Positions 1 through 8,902 of a stretch of 64,000 nt of DNA are shown here, piece by piece (within the stretch, counting starts at the first letter, position 1; each line of letters opens with the position of its first letter). The stretch is from Streptomyces resistomycificus (GTDB lineage Bacteria > Actinomycetota > Actinomycetes > Streptomycetales > Streptomycetaceae), in NCBI RefSeq assembly GCF_001514265.1, contig NZ_KQ948992.1, positions 424,086 through 488,085 on the forward strand. The letters run 5' to 3'. Under the pieces are notes generated by a model. The model made no database searches, was not told the DNA's origin, and worked only from the letters and a program-made list of their open reading frames with translations. The translations under genes were made by a program, and so were the position numbers.

Positions 1-557
1 CAGCCCTGCGCCTGGTGCCACAACGATTCGGCACGGGTCGAGAAGCGCGGCCCCTCGATCACCACCAGCGTGCCGCCGTCCACCGGCTCCCAGTCCTGTC
101 CACGGGCCGCCTTGAGCGCGGCCGCCCGCCCGGCCGGGCAGTAGGGGTCGGCCAGCGACACGTGTACCACGTTCGGCACCGTGCCGTCCGGCAGCGGCAG
201 CCCGTCGAAGTACGTGCCCGCCCGGGTCTTCGTACGGTCGACCAGCTGGTCCGGCACCAGCAGCGTGCCCGGTCCGTGCTCGGGCCGCAGTCCGCCCACC
301 GCGCACGGGCCGAGGACCTGGCGCACGCCGACCGACCTGAGCGCCCACAGGTTGGCGCGGTAGTTGATGCGGTGCGGCGGCAGATGGTGGCCGCGCCCGT
401 GCCGGGGCAGGAAGGCGACCCGTCGGCCGGCGATCTCGCCGAGGAAGAGGGAGTCGCTGGGCGGCCCGTAGGGCGTGTCCACCTGGATCTCGGTCACGTC
501 GTCCAGGAACGAGTAGAAGCCCGATCCACCGATTACGCCGATCTCTGCGTTCGCCAT
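1..557 (-). CDS. mtnP: S-methyl-5'-thioadenosine phosphorylase, 5' part only
   Basis: The minus-strand frame starts at ATG 557 and runs off the left edge, so only about the first 185 residues are present. It begins MANAEIGVIGGSGFYSFL, the GGSGFY phosphate-binding start of the PNP/MTAP family. It continues with FLPRHGRGHHLPPHRINYRANLW-type residues, which bind phosphate and ribose, and GPCAVGGLRPEHGPG. Near the window edge is VIEGPRFSTRAES, the substrate-recognition loop. The family phosphorolyses methylthioadenosine in methionine salvage and is cytosolic. It lies downstream of the FmdB-like gene on the same strand with a 138-bp gap, so it may have its own promoter. The C-terminal third is outside the window. 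Confidence 0.9.
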   Translation of the reverse strand, partial: MANAEIGVIGGSGFYSFLDDVTEIQVDTPYGPPSDSLFLGEIAGRRVAFLPRHGRGHHLPPHRINYRANLWALRSVGVRQVLGPCAVGGLRPEHGPGTLLVPDQLVDRTKTRAGTYFDGLPLPDGTVPNVVHVSLADPYCPAGRAAALKAARGQDWEPVDGGTLVVIEGPRFSTRAESLWHQAQG

Positions 558-695
558 GACCAGCACACTAACCGGCGCCGTCCGGGCCCGGGGCCCGGGC
601 ACGGAAACAGCGCGGGCTCCCGAGGCGGAGCCGGGGACGGCGGAAACCCCGCCGTCGGATGACGGCAGGGTTCCGTGTGTACGTCTGGTGCGGCC

Positions 696-1040
696 TTACG
701 CGGCCGAGGTGCTGCTGGACGAGCTGCTCGTGCTCGACGACGAGGTGCTCGTGCTCGACGACTTCGAGTCCGAGGACGACTTCGAGTCCGAGGACGACGT
801 CGAGGTGGACTTCGAGTCCGACGACGACTTCCCGGCCGACGCCGGGGAGCTGCTCGACGAGGAGCCGCGGCTGTCGTTGCGGTAGAAGCCGGAGCCCTTG
901 AAGACAATGCCGACCGCGGAGAACACCTTCTTCAGGCGGCCATTGCAGCTGGGGCACTCGGTCAGGGCGTCGTCAGTGAACTTCTGCACCGCCTCGAGGC
1001 CCTCGCCGCACTCGGTGCACTGGTACTGATAGGTGGGCAC
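696..1040 (-). CDS. FmdB-family zinc-ribbon protein with Ser-rich tail
   Basis: This is a 114-residue protein read from GTG 1040, which is preceded by an AGGAGGAA ribosome binding site. The start gives VPTYQYQCTECG, the invariant FmdB opening. A longer in-frame start at 1067 would lie inside the operator and has no such site. Residues 1-50 form a one-domain zinc ribbon with CxxC pairs (CTEC and CPSC), followed by KKVFSAVGIVFKGSGFY. The last 50 residues are almost entirely Ser, Asp, Lys and Thr in short repeats, probably disordered. FmdB proteins are putative regulators of unproven function. A CIRCE-like palindrome lies 11-37 bp upstream of the start, so control by the heat-shock repressor HrcA is plausible. 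Confidence 0.85.
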   Translation of the reverse strand: MPTYQYQCTECGEGLEAVQKFTDDALTECPSCNGRLKKVFSAVGIVFKGSGFYRNDSRGSSSSSSPASAGKSSSDSKSTSTSSSDSKSSSDSKSSSTSTSSSSTSSSSSSTSAA

Positions 1041-1050
1041 TGTCTTCCTC

Positions 1051-1077
1051 CTGGCACTCTCACTCAATGAGTGCTAA
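1051..1077 (-). promoter_or_regulatory. CIRCE-like HrcA operator
   Basis: Read on the minus strand this is TTAGCACTC-N9-GAGTGCCAG. The known CIRCE consensus is TTAGCACTC-N9-GAGTGCTAA, so one arm is perfect and the other has two mismatches, with the canonical 9-bp spacer. It ends 10 bp before the GTG start of the FmdB-like gene and overlaps its ribosome binding site, a position suited to repression. Confidence 0.75.
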
Positions 1078-1107
1078 CGAGGGTCCATAGTGACGTATTC
1101 CCGAGGA

Positions 1108-2370
1108 TCAGTCCACTGCCACCGGGCTGCGGTGACCCACGCCACGTGCGACGGTCCGGCTGCGGGGCCGCGCCGAGAGCCGTGAACGCAGGGCCAGCAC
1201 GGTCGCCAGCGCGAGCAGCGTGCCCCCCATCGGCACCAGGAACCCGGCACCCTCGCGGAAGCGGTCCTCCAGCTGGCCGGCGACCGTGACGGCCGCGGCC
1301 TGCCCGAGCGCGACCGCTCCGGTCAGCCAGGTGAAGGCCTCGGTGCGGGCGCCGGCCGGGACCAGGTCCTCGACCAGGGTGTAGCCGGTGATCAGGGCGG
1401 GCGCGATGCACATGCCGACGAGCAGGCCGAGGCCGGCCAGGACGAGCACCGAGTCGGCGGCCCACAGGCCGGAGGCGGTCAGGGCCAGGGCGGCGTAGGC
1501 GACGACCAGGCGCCGGCGGGGGGCGGCTTTCCAGGCGATGGCTCCGCAGACCAGGCCGGAGAGCATGTTGCCCGCGGCGAAGGTGCCGTAGAGGACACCG
1601 TTCAGGCCCGGCTCGCCGATCGACTCGGAGAACGCGGCCAGCGAGACCTGCATGCCGCCGAAGACGGCACCGATGCCGAGGAAGGCCACGATCAGGACCC
1701 GGACGCCGGGGACGTGGAGCGCGGAAGCGTGCTCCACGCGTGCGTGCCCGTCGACGGTGACCGACGGCTGGGTGCTCTTCTGCGCGGCGAACAGCAGGCC
1801 GCCGATCAGCGTCAGCGACGCCTCCGTCACCAGGCCCGCGGCCGGGTCGACGGCCGTGCACAGGGCGGTGGCCAGCAGCGGGCCGACGACGAAGGTGAAC
1901 TCGTCGGTGACGGACTCGAACGCGGCCGCCGTGGGCATCAGCGGCGAGTCCTTGAGCTTCACGCCCCAGCGGGCGCGCACCATGGGGCCGACCTGGGGTG
2001 TCGAGGCACCCGTGGGCACGGCGGCGAGGAGCAGTCCCCACAGGGGGGCGTCGGCCAGTGCCAGCGCGGTCAGGGTCAGGCCCGACAGGGCGTGCACCAG
2101 GACGCCGGGGATCAGTACCGCGCGCTGCCCGTACCGGTCGGCCAGGCGGCCGCTGTAGGGCGCGAACAGGGCCATGGAGACACCGGTGACCGCGGCGGCG
2201 GCGCCGGCCGCCCCGTAGGAGCCGGTGGTGTGCTGCACCAGCAGCACGATGGACACCGTGAGCATCGCGAACGGCTGGCGTGCCGCGAAGCCGGGGAGCA
2301 GGAACGTCCAGGCGCCGCGGGTGCGCAGCAGTTGCCCGTAGCCGGGGCGGGAGGTGACCGTGGATGCCAC
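1108..2370 (-). CDS. MFS transporter
   Basis: This 420-residue protein starts MASTVTSRPGYGQLLRTRG. Alternating hydrophobic stretches along the whole length are consistent with 12 membrane segments. The loop after TM2 reads SGRLADRYGQRAVL, the major-facilitator GxxxDRxGxR signature. It resembles small-molecule or drug exporters of the MFS_1 family that are common in Streptomyces, and the substrate cannot be told from sequence. The C-terminus is a basic cytosolic tail. It is followed on the same strand by the FmdB-like gene 68 bp away, but the operator between them suggests that gene has its own promoter. Confidence 0.85.
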   Translation of the reverse strand: MASTVTSRPGYGQLLRTRGAWTFLLPGFAARQPFAMLTVSIVLLVQHTTGSYGAAGAAAAVTGVSMALFAPYSGRLADRYGQRAVLIPGVLVHALSGLTLTALALADAPLWGLLLAAVPTGASTPQVGPMVRARWGVKLKDSPLMPTAAAFESVTDEFTFVVGPLLATALCTAVDPAAGLVTEASLTLIGGLLFAAQKSTQPSVTVDGHARVEHASALHVPGVRVLIVAFLGIGAVFGGMQVSLAAFSESIGEPGLNGVLYGTFAAGNMLSGLVCGAIAWKAAPRRRLVVAYAALALTASGLWAADSVLVLAGLGLLVGMCIAPALITGYTLVEDLVPAGARTEAFTWLTGAVALGQAAAVTVAGQLEDRFREGAGFLVPMGGTLLALATVLALRSRLSARPRSRTVARGVGHRSPVAVD

Positions 2371-2626
2371 GGCCCGTGCCTTTCTGCCGCCTGGTAGCGC
2401 GACCCGTTTCCGGCGGGGGCACCGAGAGCTGTCCTCTTGCGCCGACTGCGGTAGATGCCGGCGCCCACTGAGGGGGCGTCCCGGCCGCCATACGGTCGCG
2501 CCAGCACTGCGTCAGGCAGAGTTGGTTCGATCGGAATGCGCCTTCATCGTACAGGGGTCAACGCCTGGTGAGCCTGTGAAAACGAGCACCACAGATGCGT
2601 CTGCCTGCGATTGGCGCGGGATGAAT

Positions 2627-2641
2627 CACACGAAACGTGTG
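2627..2641. terminator. Short hairpin after the antiporter gene
   Basis: CACACG-AAA-CGTGTG forms a perfect 6-bp stem with a 3-base loop directly beyond the antiporter stop codon. It may act as a weak terminator or be a small operator in the 272-bp region upstream of the MFS gene. I see nothing else convincing in that region. Confidence 0.3.
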
Positions 2642-2642
2642 T

Positions 2643-4184
2643 TCAACGGTGCGGATCGGTGTAGTCCGTGCCCAGCCATCCGGCCAGCTTGCCGCCCTGC
2701 CCCACCGCGCGAAGCCGTCGCTCGGCCGCGTCCCGGACGGGATCCGTGGCGACGACGAGGAGCTCGTCGCCCCGCCTCAGCACCGTGCTCGGCAGGGGGA
2801 CGAACGATTTGTCATCCCGTACGACCAGGGTGACCGCGGAGCCCTTCGGCAGGCGCAGCTCGTTGACCTCGACGCCGTGCATCTTCGACCCGTCGGGGAT
2901 CGCGACGGACAGCAGATGCCCGCGCAGCCGCTCCAGGGGCGCCGACTCGATGCCGAGGTCGGCGGCCTCGGCGGGGTCCTCGCCCAGGTGCAGCTTGCGG
3001 GCCAGCCACGGCAGGGTCGGTCCCTGGACGAGGGTGTAGACGACGACCAGGACGAAGACGATGTTGAAGATCCGGCGGCTGGCCTCGACGCCCTCCACCA
3101 TCGGGATCGTCGCGAGGATGATGGGCACCGCGCCGCGCAGTCCGGCCCAGGACATGAGTGTCTGTTCCTGCCACGACACCCGGAACGGTGTGAGGCACAC
3201 CACCACGCTCAGAGGGCGCGCCACCATCGTCAGCACCAGCCCGATGACCAGTGCGGGCAGGATGTCGTCGCCCAGCTCGTGCGGCGTGACCAGCAGTCCG
3301 AGCAGGACGAACATGCCGATCTGGGCGATCCAGCCGAGCCCGTCGGCGAACCCGCGGGTGGCGGGCCAGTGCGGCAGTTTGGCGTTGCCCATGACCATCG
3401 AGGCGAGGTAGACGGCGAGGAAGCCACTGCCGTGCGCCTGTGCTCCCGCCGCGTACGCCGTGACGGCGATGGCCATCACGGCGATCGGGTAGAGGCCGGA
3501 GGCGGGCAGGGCCACGTGCCTCAGGCCCCAGGCGCCCAGCCAGCCCACCGCGATGCCGATGGCGGCGCCGATGGCCAGTTCGAGAGCTATCTCACCGAGC
3601 AGCACGTACCAGTGCTCCACGGCGCCCGCGGTGGAGAAGGAGACCACCAGGATGACCACGGGGGCGTCGTTGAAGCCGGACTCGGCCTCCAGGGTGCCCG
3701 TCACGCGCGCGGGCAGGGGGATCTTCCGCAGGACGGAGAAGACCGCCGCGGCGTCCGTGGAGGACACCACCGCCCCGACGATGAGCGCCTGGCGCCATTC
3801 CAGGCCGATCAGATAGTGGGCGGCCGTGGCCGTGACTCCCACGCTCACCGAGACCCCGACCAGTGCCAGCGCGGAGGCGGACGGCAGGGCCGGTTTGATC
3901 TCCTTCCACTTCGTGCCGAGGCCACCCTCGGCCAGGATCACGACGAGGGCCGCGTATCCGATGACCTGGGTCAGTTCGGCGTTGTCGAAGTGGATGTCGC
4001 CGATGCCGTCCTGGCCCATGGCGACGCCGATCCCCAGGTACACGAGCAGGCTGGGGAGCCCGCTGCGCGAGGAGATCCGGACCGCTGCCACGGCGACGAG
4101 CAGGACGAGCGAGCAGACGAGCAGGAGCTGGTTGAGGTGGTGGACAGTCAGCGGCCGTTCCCTTCCCTGGCCCACGGGCATCAC
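2643..4184 (-). CDS. Potassium/proton antiporter (CPA1 family with RCK_C domain)
   Basis: This is a membrane protein of about 500 residues. The first ~390 residues hold some 12 hydrophobic segments typical of Na+/K+:H+ exchangers, with the ion-site stretch TLEAESGFNDAPVVI (consensus ExxSxxNDA) and an STDAAAVFSVL helix. The C-terminal ~100 residues match a TrkA-C/RCK_C regulatory domain (LRGHLLSVAIPDGSKMHG ... RRGDELLVVAT). It most resembles the CvrA/NhaP2 type, which exports K+ or Na+ against protons. The start is uncertain: GTG 4184 and ATG 4181 have poor ribosome sites, while CTG 4151 (giving LTVHHLNQ) has GGGAAGGGAA upstream and gives the usual family N-terminus. It is divergent from the penicillin acylase gene. 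Confidence 0.85.
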   Translation of the reverse strand: MMPVGQGRERPLTVHHLNQLLLVCSLVLLVAVAAVRISSRSGLPSLLVYLGIGVAMGQDGIGDIHFDNAELTQVIGYAALVVILAEGGLGTKWKEIKPALPSASALALVGVSVSVGVTATAAHYLIGLEWRQALIVGAVVSSTDAAAVFSVLRKIPLPARVTGTLEAESGFNDAPVVILVVSFSTAGAVEHWYVLLGEIALELAIGAAIGIAVGWLGAWGLRHVALPASGLYPIAVMAIAVTAYAAGAQAHGSGFLAVYLASMVMGNAKLPHWPATRGFADGLGWIAQIGMFVLLGLLVTPHELGDDILPALVIGLVLTMVARPLSVVVCLTPFRVSWQEQTLMSWAGLRGAVPIILATIPMVEGVEASRRIFNIVFVLVVVYTLVQGPTLPWLARKLHLGEDPAEAADLGIESAPLERLRGHLLSVAIPDGSKMHGVEVNELRLPKGSAVTLVVRDDKSFVPLPSTVLRRGDELLVVATDPVRDAAERRLRAVGQGGKLAGWLGTDYTDPHR

Positions 4185-4423
4185 GCGCGCGTGGGCTCAC
4201 GTACATAGGACACGAAGTGGCGGGGCTCCGCACCCAGGTACTTTGTTACCTTACCTAACTCTTGACGATTTCTTGACGCTTGCCAGGGCATGATCGAACG
4301 CCCGTCCGCGCTGGTTCCCGACTCCGCGTCAAGTGGCGTCAGGCCCTGCGCCTATGGTTGCTCCAGCGCTCAGTCAAAAGCACAGCCCGCCCTGCCGCTC
4401 GCGTTAGGACAGCAAGGACAGCG

Positions 4424-7216
4424 ATGCCCCCCACCACCACCGCCTCATCGGGTCAGAAGCCCGGCAAGTCCGGCAGGAAGAAGGGGCGCAAAGCCCGACT
4501 GTTCGTTTTTGTCCTCGTGCTGGCCATCATCGGTGGCGTCGTGTACGGGGCGTACTGGTCCGTCAGTACCGTCCGTGCCTCCTTCCCGCAGACCGAGGGC
4601 ACCATCAAGCTGGACGGCCTGTCGGGGCCCGTGGACGTCAAGCGTGACAGCTACGGCATCCCGCAGGTCTACGCCTCCTCCGACGAGGACCTGTTCATGG
4701 CGCAGGGCTTCGTCCAGGCGCAGGACCGGTTCTACGAGATGGACGTACGCCGTCACATGACCTCCGGGCGTCTGTCGGAGATGTTCGGCAAGGGCCAGGT
4801 CGACAAAGACGAGTTCCTGCGCACGCTGGGCTGGGACCGGATCGCCAAGGAGGAGTACGACAAGACGCTGTCGGCCTCCACCAAGAAGTACCTCCAGGCC
4901 TACGCCAAGGGGGTCAACGCCTACCTCCAGGGCAAGAGCGGCAAGGAGATCTCCCTGGAGTACGCGGCGCTCGGCTTCAAGAACGACTACAAGCCCCAGG
5001 CGTGGACCCCCGTCGACTCGGTGTCGTGGCTGAAGGCCATGGCGTGGGACCTGCGCGGCAACATGAAGGACGAGATCGACCGGGCCCTGATGACCAGCCG
5101 CCTCGGTCCCAAGCAGATCGCCGACCTGTACCCCGACTACCCCTACAGCCGCAACCAGACGATCGTGCAGCAGGGGCAGTACGACGAGCTCTCCGGGACC
5201 TTCGAGGGAAGCGGCGGCACGTCCACGGGTACAGGCACCGGCACCGGCACGGGTACGGGCACCGGCACCGGCACCGGCACGGGTACAGGCACAGGCACCG
5301 GCACGGCGGGCTCCGCGCTGGAGAGCCAGCTGTCGGGCCTCCAGGACGTCCTGGACGACGTCCCCACGGCCGTCGGCGTGAACGGCAACGGCATCGGCTC
5401 GAACTCGTGGGTCGTGGCCGGGAAGTACACCATCACCGGCAAGCCGCTGATGGCCAACGACCCGCACCTGTCGGCCTCGCTGCCGTCCGTCTGGTACCAG
5501 ATGGGCCTGCACTGCCGGACCGTCTCCAGCAAGTGCCAGTACGACGTCACCGGCTACACCTTCGCGGGCATGCCAGGCGTGGTCATCGGCCACAACCAGA
5601 ACATCTCCTGGGGGATGACCAACTCCGGCGTCGACGTCACCGACCTCTACCTGGAGAAGCTCTCCGGCGACGGCTACCTCTACGACGGCAAGGTGAAGCC
5701 CTTCACCAGCCGCGAGGAGACCATCAAGGTCGCCGGAGGGGCCCCCAAGAAGATCGTCGTCCGGGAGACCAACAACGGGCCCCTGCTGTCCGACCGCAAC
5801 GACGAGCTGGTGAAGGTCGGCAAGAAGGCCACCGTCGACAGCGCCGCCCCCGACCGCGGCGACGGCTACGGCATCGCCCTGAGATGGACCGCTCTGGACC
5901 CGGGCACCTCCATGGACGCCGTCTTCGCGATGGGCAAGGCGGCCGACTGGAACGACTTCCGTGCGGCCGCGGCCCTGTTCGACGTGCCCTCGCAGAACCT
6001 CGTCTACGCCGACACCCAGAACCACATCGGCTACACGCTGCCCGGCAGGATCCCCACGCGCGCGGACGGCTTCGACGGTTCCATCCCGGCGCCCGGCTGG
6101 GACTCCAAGTACCGGTGGACCGGCTACATCAAGCAGGACGAGCTGCCCTACGAGTACGACCCGGCACGCGGCTACATCGTGACCGCGAACCAGGCCGTGA
6201 TCGACAAGGACAAGTACCCCTACACGCTCACCACGGACTGGGGCTACGGCACCCGCAGCCAGCGGATCACCGACCTGATCGAGTCGAAGATCAAGGGTGG
6301 CGGCAAGATCTCCACCGACGACATGCGCCAGATGCAGCTGGACAACAGCAGCGAGATCGCCAAGCTGCTCGTGCCCAAGCTGCTGAAGATCAACCTGGAC
6401 GACGCGGACGTCCGCGAGGCGCAGGAGCTCCTCGAGGGCTGGGACTACACCCAGGACGCCGACTCGGCGGCGGCCGCCTACTTCAACTCGGTCTGGCGCA
6501 ACATCCTCAAGCTCGCCTTCGGCAACAAGCTGCCAAAGGAGCTGCGGGTCGAAGGCCAGTGCATCTACGTCGAACCGGTCAACACCACCGCCCCCGTCGA
6601 CGAGACCGGCAAGGTGCGCGAGTGCGGCCAGCGCGACGCCGACCAGGCGCAGCCCGACGGCGGCGACCGCTGGTTCGAGGTGGTCCGCAACCTCATGAAC
6701 GACGAGAAGAGCGACTGGTGGACGACGCCCAAGTCGGGCAACCGCCCGGGCGCCTACGAGAACCGCGACAAGCTGTTCGAGCGCGCCATGATCGACGCCC
6801 GCTGGGAGCTGACCGCCAAGCTCGGCAAGGACATCGACACCTGGAGCTGGGGCCGGCTGCACCGCCTGTTCCTGAAGAACCAGACGCTGGGCACCGAGGG
6901 CCCCGGGTTCCTGCAGTACATGCTCAACCGCGGCCCCTGGAAGCTCGGCGGCGGCGAGGCGGCGGTCAACGCGACCGGCTGGAACGCGGCCGGCGGCTAC
7001 GACGTCGTCTGGGTGCCGTCCATGCGGATGGTGGTCAACCTCGGCGACCTCGACAAGTCGAAGTGGATCAACCTCAGCGGTGCCTCGGGGCACGCCTACA
7101 GCGCCCACTACGTCGACCAGACGGGCAAGTGGGTCAAGGGCGAACTGCTGGACTGGTCCTTCTCGAAGAAGGCGGTCGACGACAGCACGGTCGACTCGCT
7201 CGTCCTGGAGCCGTGA
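4424..7216 (+). CDS. Penicillin acylase family protein, membrane-anchored
   Basis: A 930-residue Ntn-hydrolase precursor, read from ATG 4424 with AAGGA 8-12 bp upstream. Longer in-frame starts from 4280 lack a ribosome site. Residues 1-25 are basic and residues ~26-47 form one hydrophobic segment, so the enzyme is probably exported and tethered. The alpha-chain region has GIPQVYASSDEDLFMAQGFVQAQDRFYEMD-type residues. The self-cleavage site is GIG/SNSWVV, making Ser326 the likely beta-chain N-terminal nucleophile. The family cleaves amide bonds of beta-lactams or N-acyl-homoserine lactones after autoprocessing. The spacer just before Ser326 carries 13 Thr-Gly dipeptides. A strong bidirectional hairpin follows the stop. 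Confidence 0.92.
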   Translation: MPPTTTASSGQKPGKSGRKKGRKARLFVFVLVLAIIGGVVYGAYWSVSTVRASFPQTEGTIKLDGLSGPVDVKRDSYGIPQVYASSDEDLFMAQGFVQAQDRFYEMDVRRHMTSGRLSEMFGKGQVDKDEFLRTLGWDRIAKEEYDKTLSASTKKYLQAYAKGVNAYLQGKSGKEISLEYAALGFKNDYKPQAWTPVDSVSWLKAMAWDLRGNMKDEIDRALMTSRLGPKQIADLYPDYPYSRNQTIVQQGQYDELSGTFEGSGGTSTGTGTGTGTGTGTGTGTGTGTGTGTGTAGSALESQLSGLQDVLDDVPTAVGVNGNGIGSNSWVVAGKYTITGKPLMANDPHLSASLPSVWYQMGLHCRTVSSKCQYDVTGYTFAGMPGVVIGHNQNISWGMTNSGVDVTDLYLEKLSGDGYLYDGKVKPFTSREETIKVAGGAPKKIVVRETNNGPLLSDRNDELVKVGKKATVDSAAPDRGDGYGIALRWTALDPGTSMDAVFAMGKAADWNDFRAAAALFDVPSQNLVYADTQNHIGYTLPGRIPTRADGFDGSIPAPGWDSKYRWTGYIKQDELPYEYDPARGYIVTANQAVIDKDKYPYTLTTDWGYGTRSQRITDLIESKIKGGGKISTDDMRQMQLDNSSEIAKLLVPKLLKINLDDADVREAQELLEGWDYTQDADSAAAAYFNSVWRNILKLAFGNKLPKELRVEGQCIYVEPVNTTAPVDETGKVRECGQRDADQAQPDGGDRWFEVVRNLMNDEKSDWWTTPKSGNRPGAYENRDKLFERAMIDARWELTAKLGKDIDTWSWGRLHRLFLKNQTLGTEGPGFLQYMLNRGPWKLGGGEAAVNATGWNAAGGYDVVWVPSMRMVVNLGDLDKSKWINLSGASGHAYSAHYVDQTGKWVKGELLDWSFSKKAVDDSTVDSLVLEP
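5225..5302 (+). repeat. In-frame Thr-Gly dipeptide repeat
   Basis: Thirteen consecutive ACN-GGN codon pairs encode (Thr-Gly)13 within the penicillin acylase, about 30 residues before the autocleavage Ser. The period is 6 bp, so copy-number change by slippage would keep the frame. Confidence 0.9.
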
Positions 7217-7236
7217 GCCGCTGACACCCGGCCCGA

Positions 7237-7274
7237 CGCCACGGCCCTCCACGCACGCGTGGAGGGCCGTGGCG
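7237..7274. terminator. Bidirectional terminator hairpin
   Basis: An 18-bp perfect inverted repeat (CGCCACGGCCCTCCACGC and its complement) with a 2-base centre sits between the convergent stops of the penicillin acylase (7216) and cyclo-ligase (7278) genes. Confidence 0.85.
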
Positions 7275-7277
7275 CGT

Positions 7278-7901
7278 TCAGGAGCCGTGCCGGAAGCGGC
7301 GCACACCCGACGGCGTCACGACCGCGTCCACCGGCCGGTCGTGGGCCTCCACGGGAACGCGCTCCACGACCTCGGAGCCGTACAGCAGCACCACCAGCGC
7401 CGGGTGCGCGTCCGCGCGCTCCAGGCGGGCCAGGACGCGGTCGTACGATCCGCCGCCGCGTCCCAGCCGCATGCCGCGGGCGTCGACCGCCAGGCCCGGC
7501 AGCAGCACGGCGTCGGCGGCGGTCACGGCGTCCGGCCCCAGGCGCTCGCCGGACGGCTCGAAGAGGGCCATCTTTCCGCCGTGTTGGACGCGGGTGAGGG
7601 AGCCCTCGCCGGTGTAGGCGCCCCAGTCCAGGTCGTTGTCGGGCAGGAGCGCCGGCAGCAGGACCCGCACGCCCCGCGCGCGCAGCGCGTCCAGCAGCGC
7701 GAGCGTGCCGGGTTCACTCCCGACGGAGAGGTAAGCCGCCACCGTGCGCGCGTGCGCCAACTCGGGCAGCGCCAGCGCCCGCCCGGCCAGGGCGACGGCC
7801 GATTCCCGCACGTCATCGGCCGTCAACCTGCTCCTCACCGCCAGGATCTCGCGCCGCAACATTCGCTTGTCAGGCTCGGCCGGACGTCCGGTGTGACTCA
7901 A
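7278..7901 (-). CDS. 5-formyltetrahydrofolate cyclo-ligase
   Basis: This 207-residue protein is read from TTG 7901 with GGGAG a few bases upstream. Hallmarks are KRMLRREILAVRSRL near the N-terminus (the ATP-binding basic helix), the central LLPALLPDNDLDW region, and GMRLGRGGGSYDRVLARL, the family's Mg-ATP and folate loop. The family converts 5-formyl-THF to 5,10-methenyl-THF with ATP in cytosolic one-carbon metabolism. The gene is divergent from galU across a 93-bp region, and this position beside galU is usual in Streptomyces. The length fits the family. Confidence 0.93.
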   Translation of the reverse strand: MSHTGRPAEPDKRMLRREILAVRSRLTADDVRESAVALAGRALALPELAHARTVAAYLSVGSEPGTLALLDALRARGVRVLLPALLPDNDLDWGAYTGEGSLTRVQHGGKMALFEPSGERLGPDAVTAADAVLLPGLAVDARGMRLGRGGGSYDRVLARLERADAHPALVVLLYGSEVVERVPVEAHDRPVDAVVTPSGVRRFRHGS

Positions 7902-7994
7902 AGGATGCTCCCGTACCCCTTCAATACGCTCATATGAGAGCCAAATAACCGGAGCCTCAGATTCCCTGCAAAGGCACCGGATAAGGTTGCGGGC

Positions 7995-8897
7995 ATGACT
8001 CAGTCACACCCTCGGATCAGCAAGGCTGTCATTCCCGCAGCAGGCTTGGGCACCCGGTTCCTGCCGGCCACGAAGGCCACCCCCAAGGAGATGCTGCCGG
8101 TCGTCGACAAGCCGGCGATCCAGTATGTGGTCGAGGAGGCCGTCTCCGCGGGCCTCGATGACGTCCTCATGATCACGGGACGCAACAAGCGCCCCCTGGA
8201 GGACCACTTCGACCGCAACTACGAGCTGGAATCGGCCCTTCAGAAGAAGGGCGACGCGAGCCGGCTCGCGAAGGTGCAGGAGTCCAGCGACCTCGCCACC
8301 ATGCACTACGTCCGCCAGGGCGACCCCAAGGGCCTCGGCCACGCCGTGCTGTGCGCCGCCCCGCACGTCGGGCACGAGCCCTTCGCGGTCCTGCTCGGCG
8401 ACGACCTGATCGACCCGCGCGACCCCCTGCTCAAGCGGATGGTCGAAATCCAGGAACAGCGCGGCGGCAGCGTCATCGCGCTCATGGAGGTCGCGCCCGA
8501 GCAGATCCACCTCTACGGCTGTGCGGCCGTGGAGCCCACCGAGGACGGCGACACCGTCAGGGTCACCGGCCTGGTGGAGAAGCCGGACCCGGCCGACGCC
8601 CCGTCGAACTACGCGGTGATCGGGCGCTACGTCCTGGACCCGCACATCTTCGAGATACTGCGCAAGACCGAGCCCGGCCGCGGCGGCGAGATCCAGCTCA
8701 CCGACGCCCTCCAGCAGCTCGCCGAGGACGAGAAGGTCGGCGGCCCCGTGCACGGCGTCGTCTTCAAGGGCCGCCGCTATGACACCGGCGACCGGGGCGA
8801 CTACCTGCGTGCCATTGTCAGACTCGCATGCGAACGTGAAGACCTGGGCCCGGACTTCCGGACCTGGCTTCGCAGTTACGTAGCCGAGGAGATGTAA
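7995..8897 (+). CDS. galU: UTP-glucose-1-phosphate uridylyltransferase
   Basis: This is a 300-residue enzyme from ATG 7995 with AAGG upstream. The N-terminus has the nucleotidyltransferase signature AAGLGTRFLPATKATPKEML and VVDKPAIQYVVEEA. VLLGDDLID supplies the metal-binding Asp, and GLVEKP and GRYVLDPHIFEIL are GalU-specific. It makes UDP-glucose for polysaccharide, glycolipid and wall-polymer synthesis, and would feed the UDP-glucose dehydrogenase encoded near 59 kb. A 10-bp palindrome CTCATATGAG lies in the divergent region upstream. The glp start follows after 5 bp, so the two are probably cotranscribed. Confidence 0.96.
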   Translation: MTQSHPRISKAVIPAAGLGTRFLPATKATPKEMLPVVDKPAIQYVVEEAVSAGLDDVLMITGRNKRPLEDHFDRNYELESALQKKGDASRLAKVQESSDLATMHYVRQGDPKGLGHAVLCAAPHVGHEPFAVLLGDDLIDPRDPLLKRMVEIQEQRGGSVIALMEVAPEQIHLYGCAAVEPTEDGDTVRVTGLVEKPDPADAPSNYAVIGRYVLDPHIFEILRKTEPGRGGEIQLTDALQQLAEDEKVGGPVHGVVFKGRRYDTGDRGDYLRAIVRLACEREDLGPDFRTWLRSYVAEEM

Positions 8898-8902
8898 CAA
8901 CG

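Noticed and set aside
4241..4260. Iron-box-like sequence (TTAGGTAAGGTAAC on the minus strand) before the antiporter
   Set aside because: Only one arm resembles the DmdR consensus, the other arm does not match, and the neighbouring genes have no iron role.
5225..5302. Possible CRISPR or tandem-repeat locus
   Set aside because: The 6-bp units are in-frame codons of the acylase. There are no spacers and no cas genes in the window.
4445..7306. A 953-codon open frame antisense to the penicillin acylase
   Set aside because: Composition is Val/Gly/Leu/Arg-rich shadow sequence with no motifs, and it crosses the terminator at 7237-7274.
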